Counted from the stretch's first letter, positions 1 to 7,500 are shown. The stretch: DNA of 8,283 nt from Bacteroidota bacterium (GCA_030613125.1 JAUWMO010000151.1:1-8283), one strand, 5' to 3'. Numbers and translations are program-made. The notes: a model not told the origin generated them from the letters alone.

Positions 1-44
1 CAGCCAATATCATATAAAATAATTAAGTCCATTTTTCCACCCCC

Positions 45-70
45 CACCTACGGTGACCCCCTCAAGGGGG
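45..70. repeat. REP-like double hairpin with C5T/AG5 core
   Basis: Two small hairpins stand side by side: CACC-tac-GGTG (45-55) and CCCCCT-ca-AGGGGG (57-70), preceded by a run of six C (40-45). Read on the minus strand, the order is C5 core, GGGGGT, ACC, GTA, TG, then TGGAAAA. The sequence at 7546-7576 has nearly the same order of blocks, which suggests two diverged copies of one dispersed palindromic element. That it belongs to a transposase-linked REP family is an inference. No transposase gene is in the window. Confidence 0.5.
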
Positions 71-239
71 ACATAGCCTTTTTCTACTGTTTTCAGCATT
101 GCAGCACCCTATAACAGAATTCAACCAAATAAAATCAAGGGATCCAGAGTCTATTTTAGAAAAGTGGCGGAAAATAGGTACAGGAAATACAACTTTCACT
201 ACAAGTTATCATAAAACTGCCGTAGGCAGGATATGATAC

Positions 240-263
240 AGCCTGAATCGTCAGACTCAGGCT
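240..263 (+). terminator. Weak terminator-like hairpin
   Basis: AGCCTGA (240-246) pairs perfectly with TCAGGCT (257-263) across a 10-base loop, and on the plus strand only three T bases follow before TTTGTAAAAG. It could end a plus-strand transcript entering from the left. It could equally be one more repeat in this hairpin-rich spacer. On the minus strand no T-run follows it, so it is a poor terminator for cysE. Confidence 0.25.
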
Positions 264-285
264 TTGTAAAAGGATATAGCAATGA

Positions 286-454
286 GTTCCGTCCGCGTGT
301 CGCTGAATCCGCCAACCGGCGGAGGAGATCAGGAACCGAAGACCGCAGGGATGAGCTCAGCGAAGCTAATCCATAATACTTTCATTATTAGCCAAATATG
401 GATTCCTGCGTTATTCGCTACGCTCATGAGGGCTAAAGCCGTTCGCAGGAATGA
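286..454. repeat. Block of nested inverted repeats
   Basis: At least five perfect inverted repeats are packed here: GTTCC/GGAAC (286-290, 332-336), TCGCTGA/TCAGCGA (300-306, 357-363), TCCGCC-aacc-GGCGGA (308-323), AATCCATA/TATGGATT (368-375, 397-404) and ATTCCTGCG/CGCAGGAAT (402-410, 444-452). Smaller ones lie between them: GCTAAT/ATTAGC (365-370, 387-392), CTCATGAG (423-430) and GGCTaaAGCC (431-440). The left half is more GC-rich than its surroundings. This looks like one or two dispersed intergenic repeats rather than a gene. A structured RNA is possible but nothing specific supports it. Confidence 0.5.
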
Positions 455-598
455 TTACACAAATGGGGTTTTGAGACAGTCCCCGGTTATAATTTATATC
501 CCTATGGAATAATCTTATAAAGTGTATTTTGATTTTAGAAACAAGATAATGGCATCAAATCAGATTCCTGCTCCTTCCGAAAAGTGGTTTTCCAGGGA

Positions 599-1492
599 TC
601 AGTTTTGAACTATTTTTGAATTTGGTGGAATATCTTTGGTAATCCAAACATTTCCTCCAATTATAGAATTTACTCCAATTATTACACGCCCAAGAATGGT
701 TGCTTCAGCATATATAATGACATTATCTTCAACGATTGGGTGCCTGGGGATACCTTTAACTAAATTCCCATCGTCATCAACCGGGAAGCTTTTTGCTCCA
801 AGAGTAACTCCCTGATAGAGTTTCACATGATTGCCAATAATGCAGGTTTCTCCAATTACAACTCCGGTACCATGGTCAATCATAAAGAATTCACCAATTT
901 CAGCTCCGGGATGAATATCTATTCCGGTTTCTGAGTGGGCCATTTCAGTAATAATCCTTGGAATTAAGGGAACCTCCAGATTGAGTAACTCATGAGCTAT
1001 CCGGTAATTGGTTAAAGCCCGAATTGAAGGATAACAAAAAATAACCTCCCCATATCCTTTGGCTGCAGGATCGCCTGAATAAGCAGCCTGTACATCTGTA
1101 GATAATAAATGACGAATATGAGGTAATCCGGAAATAAATTTTAAAGTTATTTCTCCCACATTTTTTATACACGCTTCACAAGAGAGATCTGTTTTTTCAT
1201 TGCAGGCAAAACATAAACCACGCCTGATCTGTTCGGAAAGGATATGGAAAACCTTATCAATGTTTACGCCCAGGTAGTATAACATGTTTTCCTGATTTAA
1301 TGAAGAATTACCAAAATACCCCGGAAAAATGATCTTGCGAAGGAGATCAACTATTTCAGTTAAACTATTATTTGAAGGCATCAGTTCTTCGTGATCCGGA
1401 ACATGAAAAACCATTTTTAATGATTTTGCATCCGATAAAGTTCTAACTACACTGGCAAGCTGATTTGATGTGGGCTTATTTATTTTTTTCAT
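599..1492 (-). CDS. cysE: Serine O-acetyltransferase
   Basis: CysE transfers an acetyl group from acetyl-CoA to L-serine, giving O-acetylserine, the substrate of CysK, in the cytoplasm. The 297-residue protein has the helical N-terminal half and a C-terminal left-handed hexapeptide-repeat beta helix from about residue 191. Diagnostic stretches are ITEMAHSETGIDIHPGAEIG (181-200, probable catalytic His194), DHGTGVVIGE (206-215), LYQGVTLGAKSFP (225-237) and RHP (250-252). The loop between GAKSFP and RHP is longer than in E. coli CysE, as usual in Bacteroidota. Residues 94-108 carry an unusual C-x2-C-x7-C-x2-C set (Cys94, 97, 105, 108) that could bind a metal. The chain ends at KIVQN, without the tail ending in Ile by which E. 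coli CysE docks into CysK. The start codon lies inside the end of cysK (17-bp overlap), which points to translational coupling. Confidence 0.95.
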   Translation of the reverse strand: MKKINKPTSNQLASVVRTLSDAKSLKMVFHVPDHEELMPSNNSLTEIVDLLRKIIFPGYFGNSSLNQENMLYYLGVNIDKVFHILSEQIRRGLCFACNEKTDLSCEACIKNVGEITLKFISGLPHIRHLLSTDVQAAYSGDPAAKGYGEVIFCYPSIRALTNYRIAHELLNLEVPLIPRIITEMAHSETGIDIHPGAEIGEFFMIDHGTGVVIGETCIIGNHVKLYQGVTLGAKSFPVDDDGNLVKGIPRHPIVEDNVIIYAEATILGRVIIGVNSIIGGNVWITKDIPPNSKIVQN

Positions 1493-2414
1493 TTTTGGTG
1501 AATAATGGAGTGCTTAAATATCTTTCGCCTGTATCGTTTATCATTACAACAATTAATTTTCCTTTTTGTTCTTCTCTCCGGGCAATCTCTAAAGCAGCAT
1601 AAACAGTTGCCCCGGATGAGATTCCACATAGTATGCCCTCTTCTGCAGCAAGCTTTTGTGCTGTACTCATAGCTTGTTCATTTGAAACCTGAACAATTTC
1701 ATCTATCAGGGCAGAATTTAATATTTCAGGGATAAATCCGGCTCCAATTCCATGAATTTTATGAGTACCGGGTAATCCCCCTGATAATACCGGAGAATCG
1801 GCCGGCTCGACAGCAATGGTTATTAATCCCGGCTTTTTTTCTTTAAGAATTTCAGAGGTGCCGGTAATAGTTCCACCGGTACCTACACCTTGTACAAAAA
1901 TATCAATTTTCCCATCTGTATCATTCCAGATTTCAAGAGCAGTTGTCTTTTTATGCATTTCAACATTTGCATAATTTTTAAATTGGTGCGGGAAATAACT
2001 ATTGGAAGTATTCGCAGCCAGTTCTTCAGCCTTTTTTATAGCGCCTTTCATGCCTTCTTCTGCAGGTGTAAGAACCAGATCTGCTCCAAATGCACGTAAT
2101 AAATTTTTTCGTTCCATAGTCATATTCTCAGGTAATATAACTTTCAATTTGTATTTCTTAACAGCGCAAACCATGGCAAGACCAATGCCGGTATTTCCAC
2201 TGGTAGGTTCAATTATTACCGTATTTTTATTTATGATCCCTTTTTTCTCGGCATCAGTAATTAATGCAAGACCTAATCTGTCTTTTACTGATCCACCCGG
2301 GTTCATAAATTCCAGTTTGGCAGCTATAGATGCCTCAATGCCCCTGGAAAGACTCTGAAGATAAACCAGGGGTGTGTTCCCAATAAGTTGAGTGATGTTT
2401 TTTGCAATTTTCAT
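1476..2414 (-). CDS. cysK: Cysteine synthase A (O-acetylserine sulfhydrylase)
   Basis: This PLP-dependent, cytoplasmic fold-type II enzyme makes L-cysteine from O-acetylserine and sulfide. The 312-residue length is normal for CysK. Visible motifs in order: NPGGSVKDR with the PLP-binding Lys44, the substrate loop PTSGNTG (70-76), the phosphate-binding GVGTGGT (176-182), GISSGA (264-269) with the serine that contacts the PLP ring nitrogen, and NDTGERYLST (293-302). Cystathionine beta-synthase is excluded because no haem or CBS domains are present. CysM is less likely given TSGNTGIGLA and the CysK-like C-terminal region. The gene is first of a two-gene unit with cysE, which begins 17 bp before the cysK stop codon. 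The 5' side is a 305-bp repeat-bearing spacer, so it probably has its own promoter rather than relying on thrABC. Confidence 0.95.
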   Translation of the reverse strand: MKIAKNITQLIGNTPLVYLQSLSRGIEASIAAKLEFMNPGGSVKDRLGLALITDAEKKGIINKNTVIIEPTSGNTGIGLAMVCAVKKYKLKVILPENMTMERKNLLRAFGADLVLTPAEEGMKGAIKKAEELAANTSNSYFPHQFKNYANVEMHKKTTALEIWNDTDGKIDIFVQGVGTGGTITGTSEILKEKKPGLITIAVEPADSPVLSGGLPGTHKIHGIGAGFIPEILNSALIDEIVQVSNEQAMSTAQKLAAEEGILCGISSGATVYAALEIARREEQKGKLIVVMINDTGERYLSTPLFTKNEKNK

Positions 2415-2497
2415 ATGTAGTAAGTTTTATGTAAAGTTCTGTAAGTTAATTAATTGTTTATTGCTAATAGCTAAATTCTCTGGTACTTGTTACCTCA

Positions 2498-2504
2498 CAA
2501 AGTA
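2498..2504 (-). promoter_or_regulatory. Possible cysK promoter -7 element
   Basis: On the minus strand TACTTTG resembles the Bacteroidota -7 consensus TAnnTTTG but is one base short. It lies 83 bases upstream of the cysK start codon. I could not identify a well-spaced -33 TTTG element, so this is a weak candidate. Confidence 0.2.
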
Positions 2505-2522
2505 TATTATTTTTTAATGGTG

Positions 2523-2561
2523 TTCGGTGAACCGACAGCGCCTAGCGCTGGAGCTCACGAA
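2523..2561. repeat. Compact nested hairpin element
   Basis: Three stems sit in 39 bases: TCGGT-ga-ACCGA (2524-2535), CAGCGC-cta-GCGCTG (2536-2550), and an outer pairing of TTCGGTGA (2523-2530) with TCACGAA (2555-2561) that has one bulged G. The outer stem excludes the first small hairpin, so two folds are possible. The element is markedly more GC-rich than the flanking DNA and looks like an inserted palindromic repeat unit. The minus strand ends ACACCA beyond the element, but no tRNA cloverleaf can be built. Confidence 0.45.
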
Positions 2562-2589
2562 TACCTTATAAAATTGACTCTTTATGAGT

Positions 2590-2676
2590 AACCCTCATCC
2601 TTGGAGACATGGTATCTTTATACATGCTCTTTTGTTCTTGTACCTCTAAATTTAACCCATTTAAGGATGAGGGGTT
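2590..2676. repeat. MITE-like element with terminal inverted repeats
   Basis: AACCCTCATCCTT (2590-2602) and AAGGATGAGGGGTT (2663-2676) are inverted copies, identical except for one extra G in the right arm. They bound a 60-base AT-rich interior containing a second hairpin (2608-2626, CATG/CATG with TAT/ATA and one bulge). There is no reading frame inside. A short non-coding unit with matched ends between two operons fits a miniature inverted-repeat element. I see no clear target-site duplication at its borders. A structured 3' end of the thrC transcript is the alternative. Confidence 0.5.
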
Positions 2677-2719
2677 CATTTATTAATGTTTTTTTAAGGT
2701 TATTCAGGTAAGATAGCAC

Positions 2720-4006
2720 TCAGGATAGAAGATAGTTTTTAAAGACCTCAAACTGGTTGCTTATCAAAACTGTCTTTTTCTCACGCTTGTTGTATTGCTC
2801 CAGTCTGTCTGGGATTATCAACTTTTCTTCAATGACCTCCTCTATTATAGTGTGGAATTTTGCAGGATGGGCCGTTTCAAAAAAAATACCAATACCCGGA
2901 TGGTCGTATAAATATTCCCTGAGAGCAAGATACCCTGTTGCTCCGTGAGGGTCAAGAAGGTATCCTGTCTTCTTATATACTTGTTTTATTGTTTTTCTTA
3001 TCTGATCATCTGTATGACTATATCCGGTTATATCTTTTTTTATTGCCTTCCATGAATGATCATACATTTCCAATATCCGTGCAAAATTGCCTGGGTTCCC
3101 AACATCCATTGCATTGGCAATGGTCTCAAGTGAGGGCCTGGGTCTGAATTCTCCTGTTTCAAGATAATCAGGCACCGGACGGTTAATATTTGATGCTGCA
3201 AGAAAAATCTCAACCGGCAATCCAAGTCTTTTCGCTATCAGCCCGGCTGTCAGATTTCCATAATTTCCGCTTGGCACAGATATAATCAGGGGTAAAGAGT
3301 TCTGGGCAAGCTGGGCATAAGCAAAAAAATAATAAAAGGATTGGGGTATCAGGCGTGCAATGTTTATTGAATTCGCAGATGAAAGATTTATTCTTTTTTT
3401 CAATTCCGGGTCTGCAAATGCCTGTTTTACCATTTTCTGGCAATCGTCAAAAGTTCCGCTTACTTCAATGGCAGTGATGTTTTTTCCCAGGGTAGAGAAC
3501 TGTTTTTCCTGCAATGGGCTGACTTTTCCCGATGGATAAAGAATAACTACATCAATACCTTCAATACCCAGGAATCCGTTAGCCACAGCACTTCCGGTGT
3601 CACCCGATGTAGCTACAAGTATTGTAAGTGGGTTGTTACTTTCAGCGAAATAGCTCATACATCTGGCCATAAACCTGGCGCCAACATCTTTAAAAGCCAT
3701 GGTCGGGCCATGAAAAAGCTCCAGGGAAAAAACATTTTCCTCAACCTTAACAAGAGGAATTTCGAAATTGAGAGAGTCTTTAATTATTTCGGAAAGAACA
3801 TTATCCGGAATATCATTTTTCACAAATATACTGGCAATTGTACAAGCTAGTTCAGTTAAGCCGGTGTTTTGAAAGTCCCGGATTTTCTCTTCAGGAAGAG
3901 TTTCGATCTTTTCAGGGAAGAACAAACCCTGGTCATCTGCGATGCCTTTCAGTACCGCTTCCCTGAAACTTACTTTTACAGATTTTTTATTTGTGCTATA
4001 ATACAT
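2720..4006 (-). CDS. thrC: Threonine synthase
   Basis: ThrC is a cytoplasmic PLP enzyme that converts O-phosphohomoserine to L-threonine and phosphate, the last step of the pathway. The 428-residue length is the same as the E. coli-type enzyme. Motifs in order: ELFHGPTMAFKDVGARFMAR (96-115) with PLP Lys106, VATSGDTGSAVANGF (131-145), SANSINIARLIPQ (210-222) and the phosphate-binding SVPSGNYGN (243-251). The N-terminal YYSTN opening and the GLFFPE stretch near residue 27 are also typical. It is the last gene of thrABC, and its ATG follows the thrB TAA with no gap (TAAATG), so the two are very probably translated in a coupled way. No truncation or missing active-site residue is seen. Confidence 0.97.
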   Translation of the reverse strand: MYYSTNKKSVKVSFREAVLKGIADDQGLFFPEKIETLPEEKIRDFQNTGLTELACTIASIFVKNDIPDNVLSEIIKDSLNFEIPLVKVEENVFSLELFHGPTMAFKDVGARFMARCMSYFAESNNPLTILVATSGDTGSAVANGFLGIEGIDVVILYPSGKVSPLQEKQFSTLGKNITAIEVSGTFDDCQKMVKQAFADPELKKRINLSSANSINIARLIPQSFYYFFAYAQLAQNSLPLIISVPSGNYGNLTAGLIAKRLGLPVEIFLAASNINRPVPDYLETGEFRPRPSLETIANAMDVGNPGNFARILEMYDHSWKAIKKDITGYSHTDDQIRKTIKQVYKKTGYLLDPHGATGYLALREYLYDHPGIGIFFETAHPAKFHTIIEEVIEEKLIIPDRLEQYNKREKKTVLISNQFEVFKNYLLS

Positions 4007-4948
4007 TTAGTTTTCATGTTTAATAACAAATGCACCTTTCGGGCTTATCTTTGAAACATAAAGATCGAAATTAACATCAATATTTCTGTAGATTTCACTC
4101 ATTTTGTTTTTCACAGCCATTGCCGTTTTTTCTCCTTTTGAGAATGCAAAAACCGATGGACCTGAACCGGCAATGCCACATCCCAGAGCGCCTGCCTGGA
4201 CCGATGCTTCCTTAATCTTATCAAACCCAGGGATTAATATCGAGCGTGTGGGTTCAATAATAACATCATTCATTGAACGTCCGATCAGATCGTAATCAGA
4301 CAGATTGATCCCTGTTATTAATCCGGCTACATTACCCCATTGTTTTGTGGCCAGTTCCAGGGAGATCTGTTTTTTAAGGATCTTTCTGGAATCTTCGGTA
4401 TTAACCTGAATATGTGGATGTATTATTGTGCAATACAGATCACCAGGGGAAACAAGCTGTATTATGTCCAGGGGATCATAACTTCTGATGAGAGTAAAGT
4501 TCCCAAGTAGCGCAGGGGCGACATTATCGGCATGGGGTATTCCTGATGCAAGTTTTTCCCCTTCCATGGCATATTTTACCAATTCTTTTGTTTTTAAAGG
4601 CTTTCCTGCAAGTTCGTTTACCGCAAATGCAGCAGCAGCAGCGCTTGATGCACTGGAACCGATTCCGCTTCCCGGTTTCACTCCCTTTTCTATTTCAACT
4701 TCAAATCCAAAACCGATTCCCAGATCCTGTACAAGTTTTTGAATTACCACTCCTGCAACATTTTTTGATGCTTCATAGGGCAGATCAAAACCTTCAATTT
4801 TTGTTATCCTTATTTGTTTCTCTTTCATTACTTTCAATGTTAATACATCACCAACATTCTCCAGAGGAAATCCAAGAATATCAAAGCCGCAGGTAACATT
4901 TGCCACTGTTGCCGGGGCAAAAACCTTTACAATATCATTATTTCTCAT
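4007..4948 (-). CDS. thrB: Homoserine kinase
   Basis: ThrB phosphorylates L-homoserine with ATP to O-phosphohomoserine in the cytoplasm. The protein (313 aa) is a standard-length GHMP-family kinase. Motif 1 is VFAPATVANVTCGFDILG (9-26). The ATP-binding motif 2 is KPGSGIGSSASSAAAAAFAV (91-110). HADNVAPALLGN (139-150) follows, and motif 3 is GCGIAGSGPSVFAFS (256-270). The substrate is set by context between thrA and thrC as well as by the close match to E. coli ThrB motifs. Other GHMP kinases, such as mevalonate or galactokinase, are unlikely. A 53-bp gap separates it from thrA upstream, and it abuts thrC downstream without spacing. Bacteroidota vary in the kinase used at this step; here the classical GHMP type is kept. 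Confidence 0.96.
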   Translation of the reverse strand: MRNNDIVKVFAPATVANVTCGFDILGFPLENVGDVLTLKVMKEKQIRITKIEGFDLPYEASKNVAGVVIQKLVQDLGIGFGFEVEIEKGVKPGSGIGSSASSAAAAAFAVNELAGKPLKTKELVKYAMEGEKLASGIPHADNVAPALLGNFTLIRSYDPLDIIQLVSPGDLYCTIIHPHIQVNTEDSRKILKKQISLELATKQWGNVAGLITGINLSDYDLIGRSMNDVIIEPTRSILIPGFDKIKEASVQAGALGCGIAGSGPSVFAFSKGEKTAMAVKNKMSEIYRNIDVNFDLYVSKISPKGAFVIKHEN

Positions 4949-5001
4949 GTGTTTTAATTTACCTGTTCAAACAATTATGTTTTAGTTCCGTTCACAGAAG
5001 G

Positions 5002-7449
5002 TTATTGAACACTGATTCTCATAATATCCGCAAAAACTCCTGAAGCTGTAACTTCAGCTCCGGCACCTGCACCCTTAATTACCAGGGGTTGTTTTTTATA
5101 CCGGTCAGTATATATTACAATAATATTATCTTTCCCGTCAAGGTTGTAAAAGGGGTGATCGGGTCCAATGCTTGATAAACCCACAAAGCATTTCCCTGGT
5201 TCCCATTCTGCAATAAACCGTAGTTTTTCATTTTTCAACAAGGCTTTTTTTCTAAGGCTTTCAAAATATTCATTCTGACCGGCCAGTTTTAAATAGAACT
5301 CTTCGGTGGTTTTTGATTTCAGACAAACTTCAGGCAGGAAGGGCTCACATTTTATAGCATCTAATTCCATTTGTGAACCGCATTCCCGTGCAAGTATGAG
5401 CAACTTCCTAATAACATCTGTTCCGCTCAGGTCAATTCCCGGATCAGGCTCGGTGTAACCTTTTTCATGTGCAATTTTCACTACCTCTGAAAAAGAGGTG
5501 TTTTCGTTAAATGAATTGAAAATATAATTCAGGCTTCCCGATAAAACTGCCTGTAATTTTAATATTCTGTCACCGCTATTTATAAGATCATGGATGGTTT
5601 TGATAATTGGAAGACCGGCGCCTACGTTTGTTTCATAAAGAAACCTGGTATTTTTCTTTCGGGCAGTTTCCTGTAGCAGCTTATAATATTCAAACTCTGA
5701 GGATGAAGCAATTTTATTTGAGGTAACCACTGAAATGCTTGCTTCCAGGAATCGCTGATAAAGCTTTGTGATCTTTTCATCAGCCGTTTCATCAATAAAA
5801 ATACTATTCCTGAGGTTAAGCTTCCTGGCTTTATTCAGGAATTTTACGGGATCACTCTTCTCTCCGTTATTATTTAGTTCTTTATTCCAGCTCCCGGTAT
5901 CGATGCCGGCTTCATCAAAATACATTTTTTTACTGTTGGCAATTCCGATAAGTTTCAGCTCTATGGTATGTTTCTTTTTTAGATATTCACTTTGTTCGTA
6001 TATTTGATTCAACAGGGCCGAACCAACATTACCAGTGCCTATCAAAAAAAGATGGACCCGTTTTGTTTCTGACAAAAAGAAACTTTCATGTAATGTATTA
6101 AGGGCCTTTCTCAGATCATCACGATTGATAACCATAGAAATATTTCTTTCACTTGAACCCTGGGCTATTGATCGGATGTTTACACCGTTTTTACCAAGAC
6201 TGTTAAATGCTTTACCAGCCAGCCCGATACTTTTTTTCATTTTATCACCAACAATGGCAACGATCGAAAGGTTTTTTTCAATCTCTGGTTCATTCACCTT
6301 CCCAATTTGTATCTCAATTGAGAACTCATTTGAAATGGCTTCTGCAGCATTTTCAAGATCTGTTTGATTAAAACCGATAGTTATAGAATGCTCAGAAGAT
6401 GCCTGGGTGATGAAAATAATATTGATCATTTTGCTGGCAAGGGCACCGAATAACCGCATAGATATCCCCGGAACTCCAACCATCCCACTTCCTGAAACTG
6501 TAATAAGTGCGATATCTTTAATACTTGACAATCCTTTTACATTTACCCCGTTTATTGCTTTTTCCAAACATATTTTTGTCCCGGGTTTTTGAGGGGCGAA
6601 GGCATTTCTGATATAGATAGGTATTCCCTTTTCAATGACAGTATGAAGTGTGGGAGGATAAATCACTTTAGCTCCGAAATGGGCAAGTTCCATAGCTTCA
6701 TTATAAGAGAGCGATTTGATTGGAAGAGCATTTTTTACCATTGTGGGATCTGCTGTCATAATGCCATCAGTATTTGTCCATTTATCGAGGCTTAAGGCAT
6801 TTACAGCAGTTGCAATTATTGCTGCTGTATAATCGGAACCTTCACGGCCGAGAGTGGTTGTCTGGCCGGTATCAGCAGACGCAATAAAGCCGGGAACTAT
6901 AACAATACTTTTTACCCCGGTGAATCTTTCCCTTATTTTATGGTATGATAATTCTAAATTCACATTAGCATTACCAAAGTTTTCATCAGTTTTTATAACT
7001 TCCCTTGCATCGATATACATTGCATCTACTTCATCTTTCTTTAAGAAACTATAAATTATACAGGCTGAAAGTAATTCACCATATTGAACAAGAGAATCTT
7101 TTGTTTTAGGAGTGAATTCTTCAAGAAAAGAAATACCGGTGCATAAATCTTCAACTTCATTAATCATGACTTTTACCTCTGCTTTGACCGGACTTTGATC
7201 AGTAACCGGAAAAAGTTCATCAATAACTTTCAGATGGAGAGATTCAATTCCATCTATAGCCTTCTGGTAACCCTCACTTTTGTTAACAGCTAAATTTCCG
7301 CATTGTTCCAGTTGATCAGTAATTCCCTGAAATGCTGAAACTACAATTGCCAGTTTTTCTTTACGCGGATAATTACTAATAATAATACTAAGATTTCTTA
7401 TATCCTTTGCTGATCTGATACAGGAACCGCCGAATTTCAATACTTTCAT
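5002..7449 (-). CDS. thrA: Bifunctional aspartokinase / homoserine dehydrogenase I
   Basis: The protein phosphorylates aspartate and also reduces aspartate semialdehyde to homoserine, the first and third steps of the threonine/methionine pathway. At 815 residues it is a full-length ThrA. The kinase domain (about 1-295) has MKVLKFGGSC (1-10), TTTLGREGSDYTA (197-209), NTDGIMTADP (226-235) and FGAKVIYPPTLH (258-269). Two ACT-type regulatory segments follow, with ITQASSEHSI (347-356) and IAQGSSERNIS (428-438) matching the regions that sense threonine in E. coli ThrA, so threonine feedback inhibition is likely. The dehydrogenase starts near 464 with Rossmann motif GTGNVG (471-476), then TSNKIASS (576-583) and EPDPGIDLSGTDVIRK (667-682), with Asp678 and Lys682 matching the catalytic pair. 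The kinase opening reads KFGGSC where KFGG(T/S)S is usual. It is first in thrABC, and its 5' region is described separately. Confidence 0.97.
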   Translation of the reverse strand: MKVLKFGGSCIRSAKDIRNLSIIISNYPRKEKLAIVVSAFQGITDQLEQCGNLAVNKSEGYQKAIDGIESLHLKVIDELFPVTDQSPVKAEVKVMINEVEDLCTGISFLEEFTPKTKDSLVQYGELLSACIIYSFLKKDEVDAMYIDAREVIKTDENFGNANVNLELSYHKIRERFTGVKSIVIVPGFIASADTGQTTTLGREGSDYTAAIIATAVNALSLDKWTNTDGIMTADPTMVKNALPIKSLSYNEAMELAHFGAKVIYPPTLHTVIEKGIPIYIRNAFAPQKPGTKICLEKAINGVNVKGLSSIKDIALITVSGSGMVGVPGISMRLFGALASKMINIIFITQASSEHSITIGFNQTDLENAAEAISNEFSIEIQIGKVNEPEIEKNLSIVAIVGDKMKKSIGLAGKAFNSLGKNGVNIRSIAQGSSERNISMVINRDDLRKALNTLHESFFLSETKRVHLFLIGTGNVGSALLNQIYEQSEYLKKKHTIELKLIGIANSKKMYFDEAGIDTGSWNKELNNNGEKSDPVKFLNKARKLNLRNSIFIDETADEKITKLYQRFLEASISVVTSNKIASSSEFEYYKLLQETARKKNTRFLYETNVGAGLPIIKTIHDLINSGDRILKLQAVLSGSLNYIFNSFNENTSFSEVVKIAHEKGYTEPDPGIDLSGTDVIRKLLILARECGSQMELDAIKCEPFLPEVCLKSKTTEEFYLKLAGQNEYFESLRKKALLKNEKLRFIAEWEPGKCFVGLSSIGPDHPFYNLDGKDNIIVIYTDRYKKQPLVIKGAGAGAEVTASGVFADIMRISVQ

Positions 7450-7500
7450 TTTGTTAAAAATTATATTGTTATATATATTAGTGATCAGGATATGATCTTG

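Larger units (their letters stand above)
1..598. other. Gene-free, repeat-rich spacer downstream of cysE
   Basis: I see no convincing gene in these 598 bases. The longest open frame (282-512, plus strand, 76 codons) runs straight through a block of inverted repeats, and its translation resembles no family I know. The stretch holds a REP-like C5/G5 hairpin near 45-70, an inverted repeat CTATTTT/AAAATAG at 151-157 and 171-177, a small hairpin CTGCC-gta-GGCAG at 217-229, a hairpin at 240-263, and a dense set of inverted repeats from about 286 to 454. No clear rho-independent terminator lies directly after the cysE stop; the only hairpin there (GAAAA-gtgg-TTTTC, 579-592) is weak and AT-rich. Confidence 0.6.
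2415..2719. other. Spacer between thrC and cysK with two structured elements
   Basis: These 305 bases contain no plausible gene. Next to cysK is an AT-rich leader with three AACTTA-like repeats read on the minus strand (2447-2442, 2438-2432 as AACTTTA, 2426-2421) and a possible promoter near 2498-2504. A compact hairpin element occupies 2523-2561 and an 87-bp element with terminal inverted repeats occupies 2590-2676. No hairpin followed by a T-run is seen directly after the thrC stop, so where thrABC transcription ends is unclear. Confidence 0.6.

Noticed and set aside
13..102. 29-codon minus-strand ORF across the left REP-like element
   Set aside because: The frame simply translates the C/G palindrome and has no homology I recognise; it lacks any start signal.
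282..512. 76-codon plus-strand open frame
   Set aside because: It runs through the inverted-repeat block, has no recognisable domain and its composition follows the repeats, so it is most likely spurious.
579..592. Hairpin after cysE as a terminator
   Set aside because: The stem is five mostly A:T pairs and no T-run follows on the minus strand.
2002..2358. 118-codon plus-strand frame opposite cysK
   Set aside because: It is the antisense shadow of a well-conserved cysK; the other long frames opposite thr genes are rejected for the same reason.
2515..2575. tRNA-like segment ending in ACACCA on the minus strand
   Set aside because: The T-arm-like part closes with a 2-base loop, and no acceptor, D or anticodon stems can be formed.
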